Shown here: piece after piece, positions 1 through 7,504 of the stretch | Numbering within the stretch: the first letter of the stretch is position 1 | How the letters are laid out: the number at the start of each line of letters is the position of its first letter | Source: a virus | IMG/VR virus record: IMGVR_UViG_3300019776_000249 | Span: 1 to 34,395 of that record | Strand: one strand, 5' to 3' | DNA: 34,395 bases | Position numbers and translations under genes: made by a program | Notes under the pieces: model-generated | What the model was told of the DNA's origin: nothing | What the model saw: only the letters and a program-made list of their open reading frames with translations | Databases searched by the model: none

Positions 1-21
1 GCGATTTAGGTGCTGTTAGTA
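1..21 (+). repeat. 3' half of an attC-like site at the window edge
   Basis: Bases 1-18 match 33464-33481 at 17 of 18 positions (GCGATTTAGGTGCTGTTA against GCGTTTTAGGTGCTGTTA). That is the 3' (L'-R') side of the complete attC-like palindrome at 33414-33487. The terminal GTTAGTAG (14-21) would be the R' core, cut after its G in a canonical integron. Its exact complement CTACTAAC lies at 403-410, after the gene at 48-395. The 5' half of this site is outside the window. The match is seen directly; the attC interpretation is inferred. Confidence 0.5.
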
Positions 22-47
22 GTCTTTAATTTAAAAAACTTTGAGCA

Positions 48-395
48 ATGGCTAAAAAGAAAATAGAAAAATATGAACCGTTTACTATAACGGAATTTAC
101 AAGCGATTGGTATTATCCAAAAAATATTGAAATTGAGAAAGGATATTGGCATAAATTCGTTTTGACATTAAGATATGGTGGAGGGGTAAACGGGCTCACA
201 AGTTGGTATTTAACCGCAGAAAGGTTTAAAGATGGAAAAATTTGTGAAAGCATTGACTACCCAATTATTTATATAAATGAGGCGGTTAAATGCTATGAGA
301 TATTGCCAATTAAAGAGATAAGGACTTATGACAATACTAATGGATTGCACGAATTTATTAAACGTATTGCGAGCATAGGCAAAAAAGTTTTTTAA
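48..395 (+). CDS. hypothetical protein in a candidate attC-flanked cassette
   Basis: This encodes 115 residues that I do not recognise. The protein is soluble-looking, with a lysine-rich start (MAKKKIEKYEP), many aromatic residues, no signal peptide and no transmembrane segment. A short 26-base leader separates it from the attC-like 3' half at 1-21, and eight bases after its stop comes CTACTAAC, the exact complement of the core at 14-21. That framing suggests a single-gene cassette. It lies upstream of the helicase operon on the same strand. Function unknown. Confidence 0.7.
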   Translation: MAKKKIEKYEPFTITEFTSDWYYPKNIEIEKGYWHKFVLTLRYGGGVNGLTSWYLTAERFKDGKICESIDYPIIYINEAVKCYEILPIKEIRTYDNTNGLHEFIKRIASIGKKVF

Positions 396-402
396 ATTAT
401 TG

Positions 403-410
403 CTACTAAC
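403..410 (+). repeat. candidate R''-like arm closing the 48-395 cassette
   Basis: CTACTAAC is the exact reverse complement of GTTAGTAG at 14-21. In integron cassettes the bases at the cassette start are complementary to the R'' box at the same cassette's end, so this would be the closing arm. No clear L boxes or 3' half follow: downstream sequence is AT-rich with ACTAACTA repeated at 405-412 and 422-429. Eight bases in AT-rich DNA could match by chance. Confidence 0.3.
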
Positions 411-514
411 TACCTAATAAGACTAACTAAAAATAAATATTTAATTATCAATTAATTAAACACTATTTTATAATACAATGCTTATAATTAAAATATAATT
501 ATTATATTTATAAT

Positions 515-712
515 ATGAATACACAAATAAACATAACAGAAACAAACGAAACAAACCTTACTAAACTTAAAACAATAGGTTTAATTAACCTAAAAGATGT
601 TAGTAATAAAGAAAAGTTAGTAAACTTTGCTATTAAAATTGCAACAGAATGTATTGAAAATTTAGACGAGGAAAGTTTAATAAATGTTTGCAATCTTAAA
701 AAAACGTTTTAA
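515..712 (+). CDS. small protein upstream of DnaB
   Basis: This 65-residue hypothetical protein is threonine- and asparagine-rich at the N terminus and looks helical in its C-terminal half. Its stop codon overlaps the dnaB start (TAATG), so it is probably translationally coupled to the helicase. By position it could be a helicase-loader or replication accessory protein, but no motif supports that. The start follows a very AT-rich stretch containing TATATTTA at 503-510, too close to the ATG to be a confident promoter. Confidence 0.7.
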   Translation: MNTQINITETNETNLTKLKTIGLINLKDVSNKEKLVNFAIKIATECIENLDEESLINVCNLKKTF

Positions 713-2124
713 TGATTAACCAAAAAACACCCCCAAACTCAGCCGAATTAGAAGATGCTGTACTTGGTGCTTTGCTTTTAGAAAGTAGCGAATACATACA
801 TACCATAAACTTAATCCTTAAGCCTGAGAGCTTTTACAAAGAGCAAAATAAAATTATTTACAGGGCAATAGTTGAACTTTATAACACAGGAACGGTTATT
901 GATATTTTAACCGTTACACAAAAAATAAAACAATATAACCAATTAGATTTAGTTGGTGGGGCGTTTCATATTTCCTCTTTAACAAATCGCATAGCATCGT
1001 CCGCAAATGTCGAATACCACGCAAGGATAGTTCAACAACATTACCTATTAAGAGAATTAATACGAATAGGCACACAGTTAGAATATAACGCATCTTTACC
1101 CAATGCTGACTGTTTTAGGTTAATTGACACTTTAAACAAGTCTATAAGCGATTTAACAGCGTTTGTAACTACATCTACAAAAAAAATAGACCAAATATTT
1201 ACAGAGTTGGTTAATGAAACAAATGATGTGATTGAAAAAGGATTGCCAACTGGTTTATTAACTGGCTTTGAAAATATTGATAGGGTTACTGGTGGATGGC
1301 AAAGAGGTAATTTAATAATTTTGGCGGCTCGTCCCGGAATGGGTAAAAGCGCATTAGCATTGGCATTTACTAAACATCCTGCAATGGTACTCAATAAAGC
1401 AGTAGCCATATTTAGTTTAGAGATGACGGCTTTGGAGTTGGTTGGTAGGTTGGCAAGTTCAGAAAGTGGTATAGGAGCTACCCAAATTAATCAAAAGAAA
1501 GTTAATCGCTCTCAATTACAGCATATTGTAGGGAATTGCAGTAAGTTAATAAATGCACCCATTTATATTGATGATACAAGCGGATTAACGTTAAATGATT
1601 TAAAGGCTAAGGCAAATAAGTTAAAACATGAATTTAGTATTGAATTAATTATAGTTGATTATTTACAATTATTAAGTGGCTCTGGTGAGGGTAATCGTGA
1701 GCAGGAAATAAGCACAATTAGCAGGGGTTTAAAAACACTTGCTAAGGCTTTAAACATTCCTGTCATAGCTTTATCCCAATTAAGCCGTAAATGTGAGGAG
1801 AGGGCAGATAAACGACCTCAATTAAGTGATTTAAGAGATAGCGGAGCGATTGAGCAAGATGCGGATATGGTTATGTTTATTTGGCGACCTGAGTATTACG
1901 AGCTTTGTCCTAATGGTTATGAGTATGGAAATAGGGTTTTAAATGTCCAAAACTTAGCGATGTTGGATATTGCAAAGGGTAGAGGAATACAAATTTGTGA
2001 ACTGCCCTTAAAGTTTTATGGGGAGTTTATGAGGTTTGATAATTATGATTTGGAGAATAAAATAATAAATATTAAGGACTTTACAGAGCCTTTGAGTAAT
2101 AACGATAATTTGTTAGCATACTAA
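712..2124 (+). CDS. dnaB: replicative DNA helicase, DnaB family
   Basis: At 470 residues this is close to the usual DnaB length. The N-terminal domain opens with the typical PPNSAELEDAVLGALLLE stretch (about residues 7-24). The RecA-like domain has Walker A GMGKS (209-213), Walker B with IIVDYLQL (313-320), SQLSR (355-359) and DLRDSGAIEQDAD (373-385). It is the hexameric 5'-3' helicase that opens the phage fork. It is coupled to the small upstream gene. The replisome-organizer-like gene lies at the other end of the window, so the replication module probably spans the contig ends. The family call is secure. Confidence 0.97.
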   Translation: MINQKTPPNSAELEDAVLGALLLESSEYIHTINLILKPESFYKEQNKIIYRAIVELYNTGTVIDILTVTQKIKQYNQLDLVGGAFHISSLTNRIASSANVEYHARIVQQHYLLRELIRIGTQLEYNASLPNADCFRLIDTLNKSISDLTAFVTTSTKKIDQIFTELVNETNDVIEKGLPTGLLTGFENIDRVTGGWQRGNLIILAARPGMGKSALALAFTKHPAMVLNKAVAIFSLEMTALELVGRLASSESGIGATQINQKKVNRSQLQHIVGNCSKLINAPIYIDDTSGLTLNDLKAKANKLKHEFSIELIIVDYLQLLSGSGEGNREQEISTISRGLKTLAKALNIPVIALSQLSRKCEERADKRPQLSDLRDSGAIEQDADMVMFIWRPEYYELCPNGYEYGNRVLNVQNLAMLDIAKGRGIQICELPLKFYGEFMRFDNYDLENKIINIKDFTEPLSNNDNLLAY

Positions 2125-2210
2125 TGAAACGCAAACGCCTAACCATACTAATTAAAAAGTATCTGCCAAATGCTATATTTGTAAGCGCATTTTTTTTATG
2201 TGGTGTTTAA
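2124..2210 (+). CDS. possible 28-aa basic/hydrophobic peptide
   Basis: A short ORF begins in the stop codon of dnaB (TAATG). It has a basic N terminus (MKRKRLTILIKK) and a hydrophobic C-terminal stretch, so could be a small membrane peptide. The overlap with dnaB is the main support. It lies at the edge of a region of decayed genes and may not be functional. Confidence 0.3.
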   Translation: MKRKRLTILIKKYLPNAIFVSAFFLCGV

Positions 2211-2293
2211 CCCTAATAGGCTTGGTACTTGGGCAGGTATTTTCTTGAAAAATATTAATTTAATAATGGGTAAATAATTATAAAAATTGGAAT

Positions 2294-2525
2294 ATGGAAA
2301 ATTTACGAATAACAGAACTTAGAATTGGGAATTGGGTTAATATTACTGATGGTTTTTTAAGCGGTAATTGTCAAATTGACATGGGACAAATGGCTCAATT
2401 ATATTACTGAAAGTGATAGTTTTGCGTTATGTGATAGAATTAGCTGGATGCCTATATTATACGTCCACCAACTACAAAACCTTTACTGGTGTTTGTGTGG
2501 AGAAGAATTAAAATTAAACAACTAA
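2294..2525 (+). pseudogene. frameshifted remnant of a small Bacteroidota phage/prophage protein
   Basis: Reading from the ATG gives MENLRITELRIGNWVNI and then a stop at 2408-2410. In another frame translation continues with WLNYITESDSFALCD and ends YVHQLQNLYWCLCGEEL before a stop at 2523-2525. I recall that start and the YVHQLQNLY...GEEL ending as the two ends of one small protein family common in Bacteroidota prophages. The two halves are out of frame and the middle looks shortened. It is a decayed gene unless the frameshift is a sequencing error. Confidence 0.55.
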
Positions 2526-2536
2526 CCCCAAACAAT

Positions 2537-2685
2537 ATGAGCGAAACAAACAACTTGCGGAGGCTTTAGATAATTTAACAAAAGTTGTTATAAAACACAA
2601 TCCATTTGTTAATATACCTAAAGAAGAAGATTTATACAACTGTATTCATAAAGCGAAAGAAGTCCTAACCAATTACAAAAAATAA
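2537..2685 (+). pseudogene. frameshifted small gene remnant
   Basis: An ATG starts MSETNN and then runs to an early stop. The other frame reads QLAEALDNLTKVV onward to a stop at 2683-2685, about 45 residues of plausible helical coding sequence. Restoring one base near 2550-2556 would give a continuous small protein. It follows another frameshifted gene, so this stretch is either decaying or contains assembly errors. I do not recognise the family. Confidence 0.4.
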
Positions 2686-2745
2686 ACAACCGAGAGTAAA
2701 TGACCGAAAATCAGCAGTTGAATTGCTAAATTACGGTTATTTAAT

Positions 2746-3102
2746 TCAGTTATTTGTTATTTCAGAACTATTGTTTGGTAAATTATCTACATAGCTATTA
2801 ATAGCATCGTACACCGTTGCTGGTTTACCTAAAGCATACACAATATTTCCACTTTGAAATACAATCTCTGTGTAATATTTTTTATTAGTTTTACCCTTTG
2901 GTACAAAACATTTAGGATTAAGTTGGCAAATAGCATCATTACTTAGATTATAATATCCCTCAGTTGTTTCAAAATCCTCTAATATACCCTCATTGTTTAG
3001 TTTAATTCTATCAACCTCGCTTAATTCTTCATTGGTTAAAAAATCGCTTGTAATTGGATAAATAATAGGTATTTTTAGCCATTTTATTAAATCTGTTTCC
3101 AT
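2746..3102 (-). CDS. hypothetical protein, last gene of the late unit
   Basis: This encodes 118 residues with no membrane segment and no recognised domain. It is acidic overall, with a central EGYYNLSNDAICQLNPKC stretch. Its start overlaps the stop of the metallophosphoesterase gene by one base, so the two are likely co-translated. It is the final gene before the convergent region. Function unknown. Confidence 0.75.
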   Translation of the reverse strand: METDLIKWLKIPIIYPITSDFLTNEELSEVDRIKLNNEGILEDFETTEGYYNLSNDAICQLNPKCFVPKGKTNKKYYTEIVFQSGNIVYALGKPATVYDAINSYVDNLPNNSSEITNN

Positions 3103-4364
3103 TATATAACTATTTGCATTATTACCGGATGCTGTTTTAATTTACTTGTTGATTTAGCGTTATAAGCCTCTAATTGGCTTATTATCTCATAACCATCAAT
3201 ATCATCTACATCCTGCACATCATTAACCTGAGTGTAACGTTTTTTACCATTAACAACAAAACAGTTATGTGTTGCCCTACCTGTTAATCCTAAAGCGTTG
3301 TTAGCATAAGCATTATCACCACATAACGAACTTGAACGAGCTGAAATTTCTGTTAAGTTTAAAGCGTGAATATGACCACCAACTAAATAATCTATTTTGT
3401 GTCCTTGCAAGGACAACATTCCAATATGGCTTTGCGCTCCTTTTTGACTATCTACTGAGCCACTTAAATTATGAGATACGCCCCATTTCTGTTGCCCAAA
3501 ATCTACTATCTCCCAAACTTTATCATATCCTTTAAAATTGACATCTTTGATTTTAGCAAACTCAAATATTTGTTTTAACTGAGCCATTACTGTAAAATCA
3601 TAATTATCACTCAATGCCTCATTACTAAACGTCATTTCTTTACCTACCCTACTTTCATTTCCTAATACACTTATAATATCAACAGGGTATTTATTTCTAA
3701 CATCACAAATAGCTTGTTTTAAAATATGAATGGTTAAAACAGTTGCTTTTGCCCTGTTGGTAGAAGCGGAAATTAATTCATCTAAACGCCTATCTGAATT
3801 AATCAAATCGCCAGTAAATAACATTAAAACTTTTGATACTTTACGAAATTCAAAATACGATAAACTTTCTGTAATATGGCTTTTTAAACGTTTAGCCATT
3901 ACATTAAAATCATATTTATTATGTGGTAAGTCAATTAACTCATTAGCGTGTACATCTGTTATTTGAATAATACCTGTACCGCCCTGTGTATGTTTTAATT
4001 GCTTAAAATTTATTTTAGATAATTCCCTTGCAAATTCTTTATTTTGCTTTGTTAATTGAGAACCAAATTCAGCTACTGCATTTTCAACCCTTGCATCTTC
4101 TCTGAATGATTTGTTTTTTATTCGGTTTAAATCTTGAGCTTTTTGTGTTTGTTTCTGTAATCTTACATTTTCCGCAATAATTTCTTTATCTATAAAATGA
4201 TGTTGAATTAATCGCCCTACATATTTTGATATTGCGTTTTGACTTTCATCTAATTGATATTTAACTATTATTTTTTTTGCTATCTCTAACTTATTAATTC
4301 CTTTTCCATCGTTCCATAGCTCTAAAATTTCATCGTCAAATTTATTGTATTTTGATTTAAACAT
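3102..4364 (-). CDS. calcineurin-like metallophosphoesterase
   Basis: The protein has 420 residues. The N-terminal 120 residues are helical and charged, with a possible HTH-like part near residues 25-50. The phosphoesterase core shows ITDVHA (135-140, D137 and H139), TGDLIN (184-189), GNES (235-238, in place of GNHD/E), SHN (297-299) and GGHIHA (329-334). This is the five-block metal-binding layout of calcineurin-like and SbcD/Mre11-like enzymes. Phages use such proteins as nucleases or phosphatases; the substrate cannot be told. It starts just after a strong hairpin/T-run, so it may be expressed separately from the lysis genes. Confidence 0.85.
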   Translation of the reverse strand: MFKSKYNKFDDEILELWNDGKGINKLEIAKKIIVKYQLDESQNAISKYVGRLIQHHFIDKEIIAENVRLQKQTQKAQDLNRIKNKSFREDARVENAVAEFGSQLTKQNKEFARELSKINFKQLKHTQGGTGIIQITDVHANELIDLPHNKYDFNVMAKRLKSHITESLSYFEFRKVSKVLMLFTGDLINSDRRLDELISASTNRAKATVLTIHILKQAICDVRNKYPVDIISVLGNESRVGKEMTFSNEALSDNYDFTVMAQLKQIFEFAKIKDVNFKGYDKVWEIVDFGQQKWGVSHNLSGSVDSQKGAQSHIGMLSLQGHKIDYLVGGHIHALNLTEISARSSSLCGDNAYANNALGLTGRATHNCFVVNGKKRYTQVNDVQDVDDIDGYEIISQLEAYNAKSTSKLKQHPVIMQIVI

Positions 4365-4383
4365 TATATATACATTTTTTTAT

Positions 4384-4444
4384 AAAAAAAGTCCAGTTTA
4401 TTAAGGTGCATCAACAATAGTCGGCTTCTCTTCTAAACTGGACT
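4384..4444 (-). terminator. long-loop Rho-independent terminator
   Basis: On the minus strand AGTCCAGTTTA (4444-4434) pairs perfectly with TAAACTGGACT (4400-4390). The 11-bp stem encloses a 33-base loop and is followed by a run of seven Ts (4390-4384). It lies between the spanin gene and the metallophosphoesterase gene. The stem and T-run are seen directly. The loop is unusually long for a simple terminator. Confidence 0.65.
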
Positions 4445-4453
4445 CTAACCAAA
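4384..4453 (-). ncRNA. candidate small RNA ending in the long-loop terminator
   Basis: A Bacteroidota-type -7 element TATCTTTG lies on the minus strand at 4467-4460, about seven bases before where this RNA would begin. The RNA would be roughly 65-70 nt, closed by the 11-bp stem and ending in the T-run. It carries no ORF, and its loop is less AT-rich than its surroundings. No clear -33 TTTG was found at the expected spacing, so the promoter is weak evidence. It could simply be a terminator plus an intergenic leader. Confidence 0.3.
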
Positions 4454-4480
4454 ACAAAACAAAGATATAAACAAAAATAT

Positions 4481-5005
4481 TTATTTTTTTAACTTTAGAT
4501 AAAATTTAACAATTTCATAACCAAGCAATATAAACAACACAGCTAAAGATATACGACCTGTTTTAATCCAAAACATATCCCATTTAGTAATGTGGTTTAA
4601 ATTACATATCGCAGGCTTAACAATTACTTTGTAATGGAAATTATTAGTAGATGTATCTTTAATAGATATAACCTTTTTAAGGCTATCTATACGCTCTATT
4701 AATACTAATTGATTATTCTTTACAGTTAATGTTTCTTTAGTGCCTTTATTGCTTTTAATTTCTTTTTTAAAAGTTGGTTTTAAGTTTCCTAAACTATCGC
4801 ATAATTCAGCACATGGATTAGGTAAAAAATAATTGAACGTATCAGTAATGTAAAAAGGGATTTTCTTTTCCTTAATTTCTACATGAATACTATCTTTAAT
4901 GATTGTGTTTGTTGGACAAGTCTTGCATATTCGTTCACGTTGTGTTTGTGTTACGCATCCAACAACCATACAACCTATGGCGAAACTAATTAGTAGTGTT
5001 TTCAT
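4481..5005 (-). CDS. lipoprotein with C-terminal membrane anchor, probable unimolecular spanin
   Basis: The 174-residue protein has a short lipoprotein signal ending in a lipobox at VVGC (14-17; an alternative is AIGC at 9-12). The central region is periplasmic and partly charged. A single C-terminal transmembrane helix lies near residues 152-170, followed by lysines. An outer-membrane lipid anchor plus an inner-membrane helix in one chain is the u-spanin layout known from phage T1 gp11, which disrupts the outer membrane at the end of lysis. The gene overlaps the holin-like gene and sits in the lysis block. The call comes from topology, not similarity. Confidence 0.75.
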   Translation of the reverse strand: MKTLLISFAIGCMVVGCVTQTQRERICKTCPTNTIIKDSIHVEIKEKKIPFYITDTFNYFLPNPCAELCDSLGNLKPTFKKEIKSNKGTKETLTVKNNQLVLIERIDSLKKVISIKDTSTNNFHYKVIVKPAICNLNHITKWDMFWIKTGRISLAVLFILLGYEIVKFYLKLKK

Positions 5006-5258
5006 CTTTTTTATTTAAAAATTTAATCAAATCGGGAATAGTAACCAACCCTATACAAGTAGCGCCTAATGTCATCCAGCCGAATATTACCCATTTTTTA
5101 ATAGTATCATCTACAATAGATTGCTGTAAGGCAAAGGCATAGTGCATTGCTAAAATAGCGTATAATTTACGATAGCTAAAGCCTTTGTCATTATTAAAAA
5201 AACTATTATAAACATCTATAATAGGCTTAAATATTATCCATTCTTTCCAGTTTTTCAT
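4986..5258 (-). CDS. small membrane protein, probable holin
   Basis: This 90-residue protein has one hydrophobic stretch around LYAILAMHYAFAL (residues 32-44) and a clearer one around WVIFGWMTLGATCIGLVTI (55-73), with a charged C-terminal tail (KKDENTTN). The size, topology and place between the endolysin and the spanin fit a holin that permeabilises the inner membrane. The gene overlaps both neighbours, suggesting one lysis operon. Confidence 0.65.
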   Translation of the reverse strand: MKNWKEWIIFKPIIDVYNSFFNNDKGFSYRKLYAILAMHYAFALQQSIVDDTIKKWVIFGWMTLGATCIGLVTIPDLIKFLNKKDENTTN

Positions 5259-5430
5259 ATTCTACTTTTTCTAAAGTTACTGTGTTTAAATCAATTTCTA
5301 ATACCTCTTTTAAAACGTATGTGAAGCACATATTGAACAACTTATCATGTATGTATTTCATATCTTTATCTAAAAAAGGCTCTATACATTCTTTATCAAA
5401 TGCTTTGAACTTTACTATTTTTAGATTCAT
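5227..5430 (-). CDS. small hypothetical protein in the lysis block
   Basis: A 67-residue soluble-looking protein rich in Lys, Glu and Asp. It starts three bases after the endolysin stop and overlaps the holin-like gene by 32 bases. No motif was recognised. Position suggests a lysis accessory role, but nothing in the sequence proves it. Confidence 0.65.
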   Translation of the reverse strand: MNLKIVKFKAFDKECIEPFLDKDMKYIHDKLFNMCFTYVLKEVLEIDLNTVTLEKVEYEKLERMDNI

Positions 5431-5433
5431 ATT

Positions 5434-5877
5434 TTATTTTAACCTCGCAAATACAGCTATTTTTTTACTTCTTACCCGTTCCATTACTTCGCCACCATTA
5501 CTATCATTAGTTAATGATGTGTTACCCTCTATGGCTTTAAATTTATCTTTACTAATCCACTCAACAAATATGCCAGTATGGTCATAACGTTTATCATTAT
5601 TCCAATCATATAATACAATATCTCCCGGCATTGGGTCTGTTACTAATAAACCATTTTTCACAAAATAATTATATGCTGTCTGGCAACCTGCGTACCCATG
5701 AGAATAACCGCCCCATGTTATTGGCTTTCCCGCAGAAGCGTAACACCAACTTACAAATATTGCACACCAAGGCTGGTGCTGCATACCAAACCACTCGCCA
5801 TATTTAGTAACGTTACTATTTGGTGGATTTTCTTTTGTGCCTATTTCAGCTCTTGCAATTTCAACTATTTTATTCAT
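5434..5877 (-). CDS. CHAP-domain endolysin
   Basis: This 147-residue single-domain protein is typical of compact phage CHAP amidase/peptidases. The catalytic Cys is in PWCAIFV (C38), the His in YDHTGIFV (H100), and the polar third residue in the EGNT segment (E117/N119). The stretch PMPGDIVLYDW before the His is the classic CHAP strand. It would cleave peptidoglycan amide bonds. There is no signal peptide, so export probably depends on a holin. The start overlaps the preceding small membrane-protein gene by four bases. Confidence 0.92.
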   Translation of the reverse strand: MNKIVEIARAEIGTKENPPNSNVTKYGEWFGMQHQPWCAIFVSWCYASAGKPITWGGYSHGYAGCQTAYNYFVKNGLLVTDPMPGDIVLYDWNNDKRYDHTGIFVEWISKDKFKAIEGNTSLTNDSNGGEVMERVRSKKIAVFARLK

Positions 5878-6113
5878 TTATTTTCCGTTTCTAATTCTGT
5901 TTCTTTTGGCAATATAGCCATATTATTAATGCCACAATGTTTTTCTAAATCATTTAACCTAAAATTAATAATCTGTTTTTCTGCCGTATCAAAAGTTTTG
6001 TTATCGTGTATTTCTTGTTTCAACATAAAAAAAAGAATAGCGCCACCAACAATGATTTTAATATCATTAAAATTAAATTTAGCTGATTCAAAAAAACCTT
6101 TTACGTCTGCCAT
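5874..6113 (-). CDS. small single-pass membrane protein, possible holin/antiholin
   Basis: The 79-residue protein has a short charged N terminus, one hydrophobic segment (IKIIVGGAILFFML, about residues 19-32), and a charged C-terminal half. It directly precedes and overlaps the endolysin gene, so it is a second holin-type candidate or an antiholin. Only topology and position support this. Confidence 0.6.
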   Translation of the reverse strand: MADVKGFFESAKFNFNDIKIIVGGAILFFMLKQEIHDNKTFDTAEKQIINFRLNDLEKHCGINNMAILPKETELETENK

Positions 6114-6115
6114 GT

Positions 6116-6307
6116 TTATTTAACTAACAATGTTGCTAATATAAATTTAATTTCATCTGATGCCTCAATTTTATTGATGTCAGCACAAAAATCTTTATTT
6201 GATTTACTTTCTATTTCCACATCTAAAATTGAATGGTTAAAGCCGTTTAATTTATTTAAAACATATTCGTCATTTAGTGCTTGTATTTTATTCCTTAGTG
6301 TTGCCAT
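6116..6307 (-). CDS. small hypothetical protein
   Basis: A 63-residue helical, charged protein with no membrane helix. It begins immediately next to the stop of the SGNH-like tail protein and is two bases from the next gene, so it is in the same tightly packed operon. Possibly a small tail-fibre accessory or chaperone, by position only. Confidence 0.65.
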   Translation of the reverse strand: MATLRNKIQALNDEYVLNKLNGFNHSILDVEIESKSNKDFCADINKIEASDEIKFILATLLVK

Positions 6308-7504
6308 TTACGTCCAATCGGTTATTACTTGGTTAATTAATCCTTTTAAAACAGTAGTATTAAATGAGCCATTTGGGTGTACATGGTCACCGCTATCATA
6401 AGTGGCTTTTAAAACTCCTGCCGTTTGGCTTGGAGTGTAACTATCATAATATTTACTCGATATTACTTTTGTTACTGCAACAGCATTTCCAACAGTCGCA
6501 TCAACTCCGCCCGAACCTTCGGCAGTTGAATTTATAATAACAACAATAGACCCGTTTGCAGTATGTGTGCTAATTAATGTATCTAAGTTTGTAGAGGTAC
6601 TTCCACTAATTCCAAACCTTACATCATTAGTAAAATCATAAAAACAAACTACTTTAGCTTTATAATTTAATAACTCTGTATTTTTTAGTAAAAAACGAGT
6701 CGTTGTATCGTTAAAACCTGAATTGTTTACAATTCGTTTTGTTGGATTATCTACTTTTGCACCCTCAATAGCTTTATTTGCAACTGCCCCGCAATAAGCG
6801 CCAACCCCTTTAGAATTAGACACAAAAAGAAAGTCACAATATTTATATTCTGTGGTACTTTCATTTATCGTAGTCAATGTATAATCACCACCTAATAAAC
6901 GAGTTCCCTGATAACTTAATGTTCTGGTTGTTTGTAAAACACCGCTTGTATAAGTTTCAGAAAAAGTCAGTGTTTGTACAGCGCTATTTTGTGTTATATT
7001 CTGAACAGTAGCGGTATAAGTATTAACATTAACTGTTAATGTTATTTCAATAGTATCACCGTTATTTGTAGTAGGTAAAACCCCAGCACCAGAAGTAAGC
7101 ACATTAAAATTTCCAGCGCAAATGTAAAACGTACCCTCGTTGAATGCGTGTCCAAAAATAGCGCTTATGTAATCGCTTCCTGCTCCGTTGTAATTAAACA
7201 GACTTGCTCCTATTCCCCAGCTTTCAGAATTTTTATTATTTACAACATACCTACGAGTTGATGTGTTATTGTCACGTCCTGTTAAATAAGTATTGTTATA
7301 AACTCCGCAAGGCGCTAATGTATGTGAGCCTTGTACAACTCTTAAAGTGTTTGATGTTGGATTGCTTATAGTTGTGTTTATGGCTGTATAATTTGATACA
7401 TCAAATACACCTGTTATATAAGTTCCTATTGGCGTAGGTGTGTTTCCTGCGCTAATTGATGGTCTTTTAAAGACTGGCGATATACCTAAACCTATTCCCG
7501 GCAT
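6308..7504 (-). CDS. tail-associated protein with SGNH/GDSL-hydrolase-like domain
   Basis: The 398-residue protein has an N-terminal half that is beta-rich, glycine/asparagine/threonine-rich and fibre-like. The C-terminal half, about 220-398, has the blocks of an SGNH hydrolase: FLFVSNSKGVG (Ser231 in the GDS position, written SNS), a Gly at 263, FTNDV (Asn293), and DHVHPNG (Asp373, His376). Such domains remove acyl groups from surface polysaccharide. In a fibre this would be a receptor-modifying esterase. The first block is divergent, so activity is uncertain. The gene is coupled (TAATG) to the upstream 98-aa gene. Confidence 0.7.
   Translation of the reverse strand: MPGIGLGISPVFKRPSISAGNTPTPIGTYITGVFDVSNYTAINTTISNPTSNTLRVVQGSHTLAPCGVYNNTYLTGRDNNTSTRRYVVNNKNSESWGIGASLFNYNGAGSDYISAIFGHAFNEGTFYICAGNFNVLTSGAGVLPTTNNGDTIEITLTVNVNTYTATVQNITQNSAVQTLTFSETYTSGVLQTTRTLSYQGTRLLGGDYTLTTINESTTEYKYCDFLFVSNSKGVGAYCGAVANKAIEGAKVDNPTKRIVNNSGFNDTTTRFLLKNTELLNYKAKVVCFYDFTNDVRFGISGSTSTNLDTLISTHTANGSIVVIINSTAEGSGGVDATVGNAVAVTKVISSKYYDSYTPSQTAGVLKATYDSGDHVHPNGSFNTTVLKGLINQVITDWT

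Larger units (their letters stand above)
2125..2745. other. convergent intergenic region with gene remnants
   Basis: About 620 bases lie between the rightward dnaB unit and the leftward late unit. The stretch holds the possible 28-aa peptide, two frameshifted small genes (2294-2525 and 2537-2685), and a further possible remnant near 2694-2745 (an ATG, then an out-of-frame KSAVELLN-YGYLIQ-like stretch running into the tail of the minus-strand gene). A TATATTTG element at 2174-2181 resembles a promoter. I see no convincing bidirectional terminator. Confidence 0.5.

Noticed and set aside
1041-1409. Minus-strand ORF inside dnaB
   Set aside because: It overlaps conserved DnaB motifs and has no operon neighbours on that strand.
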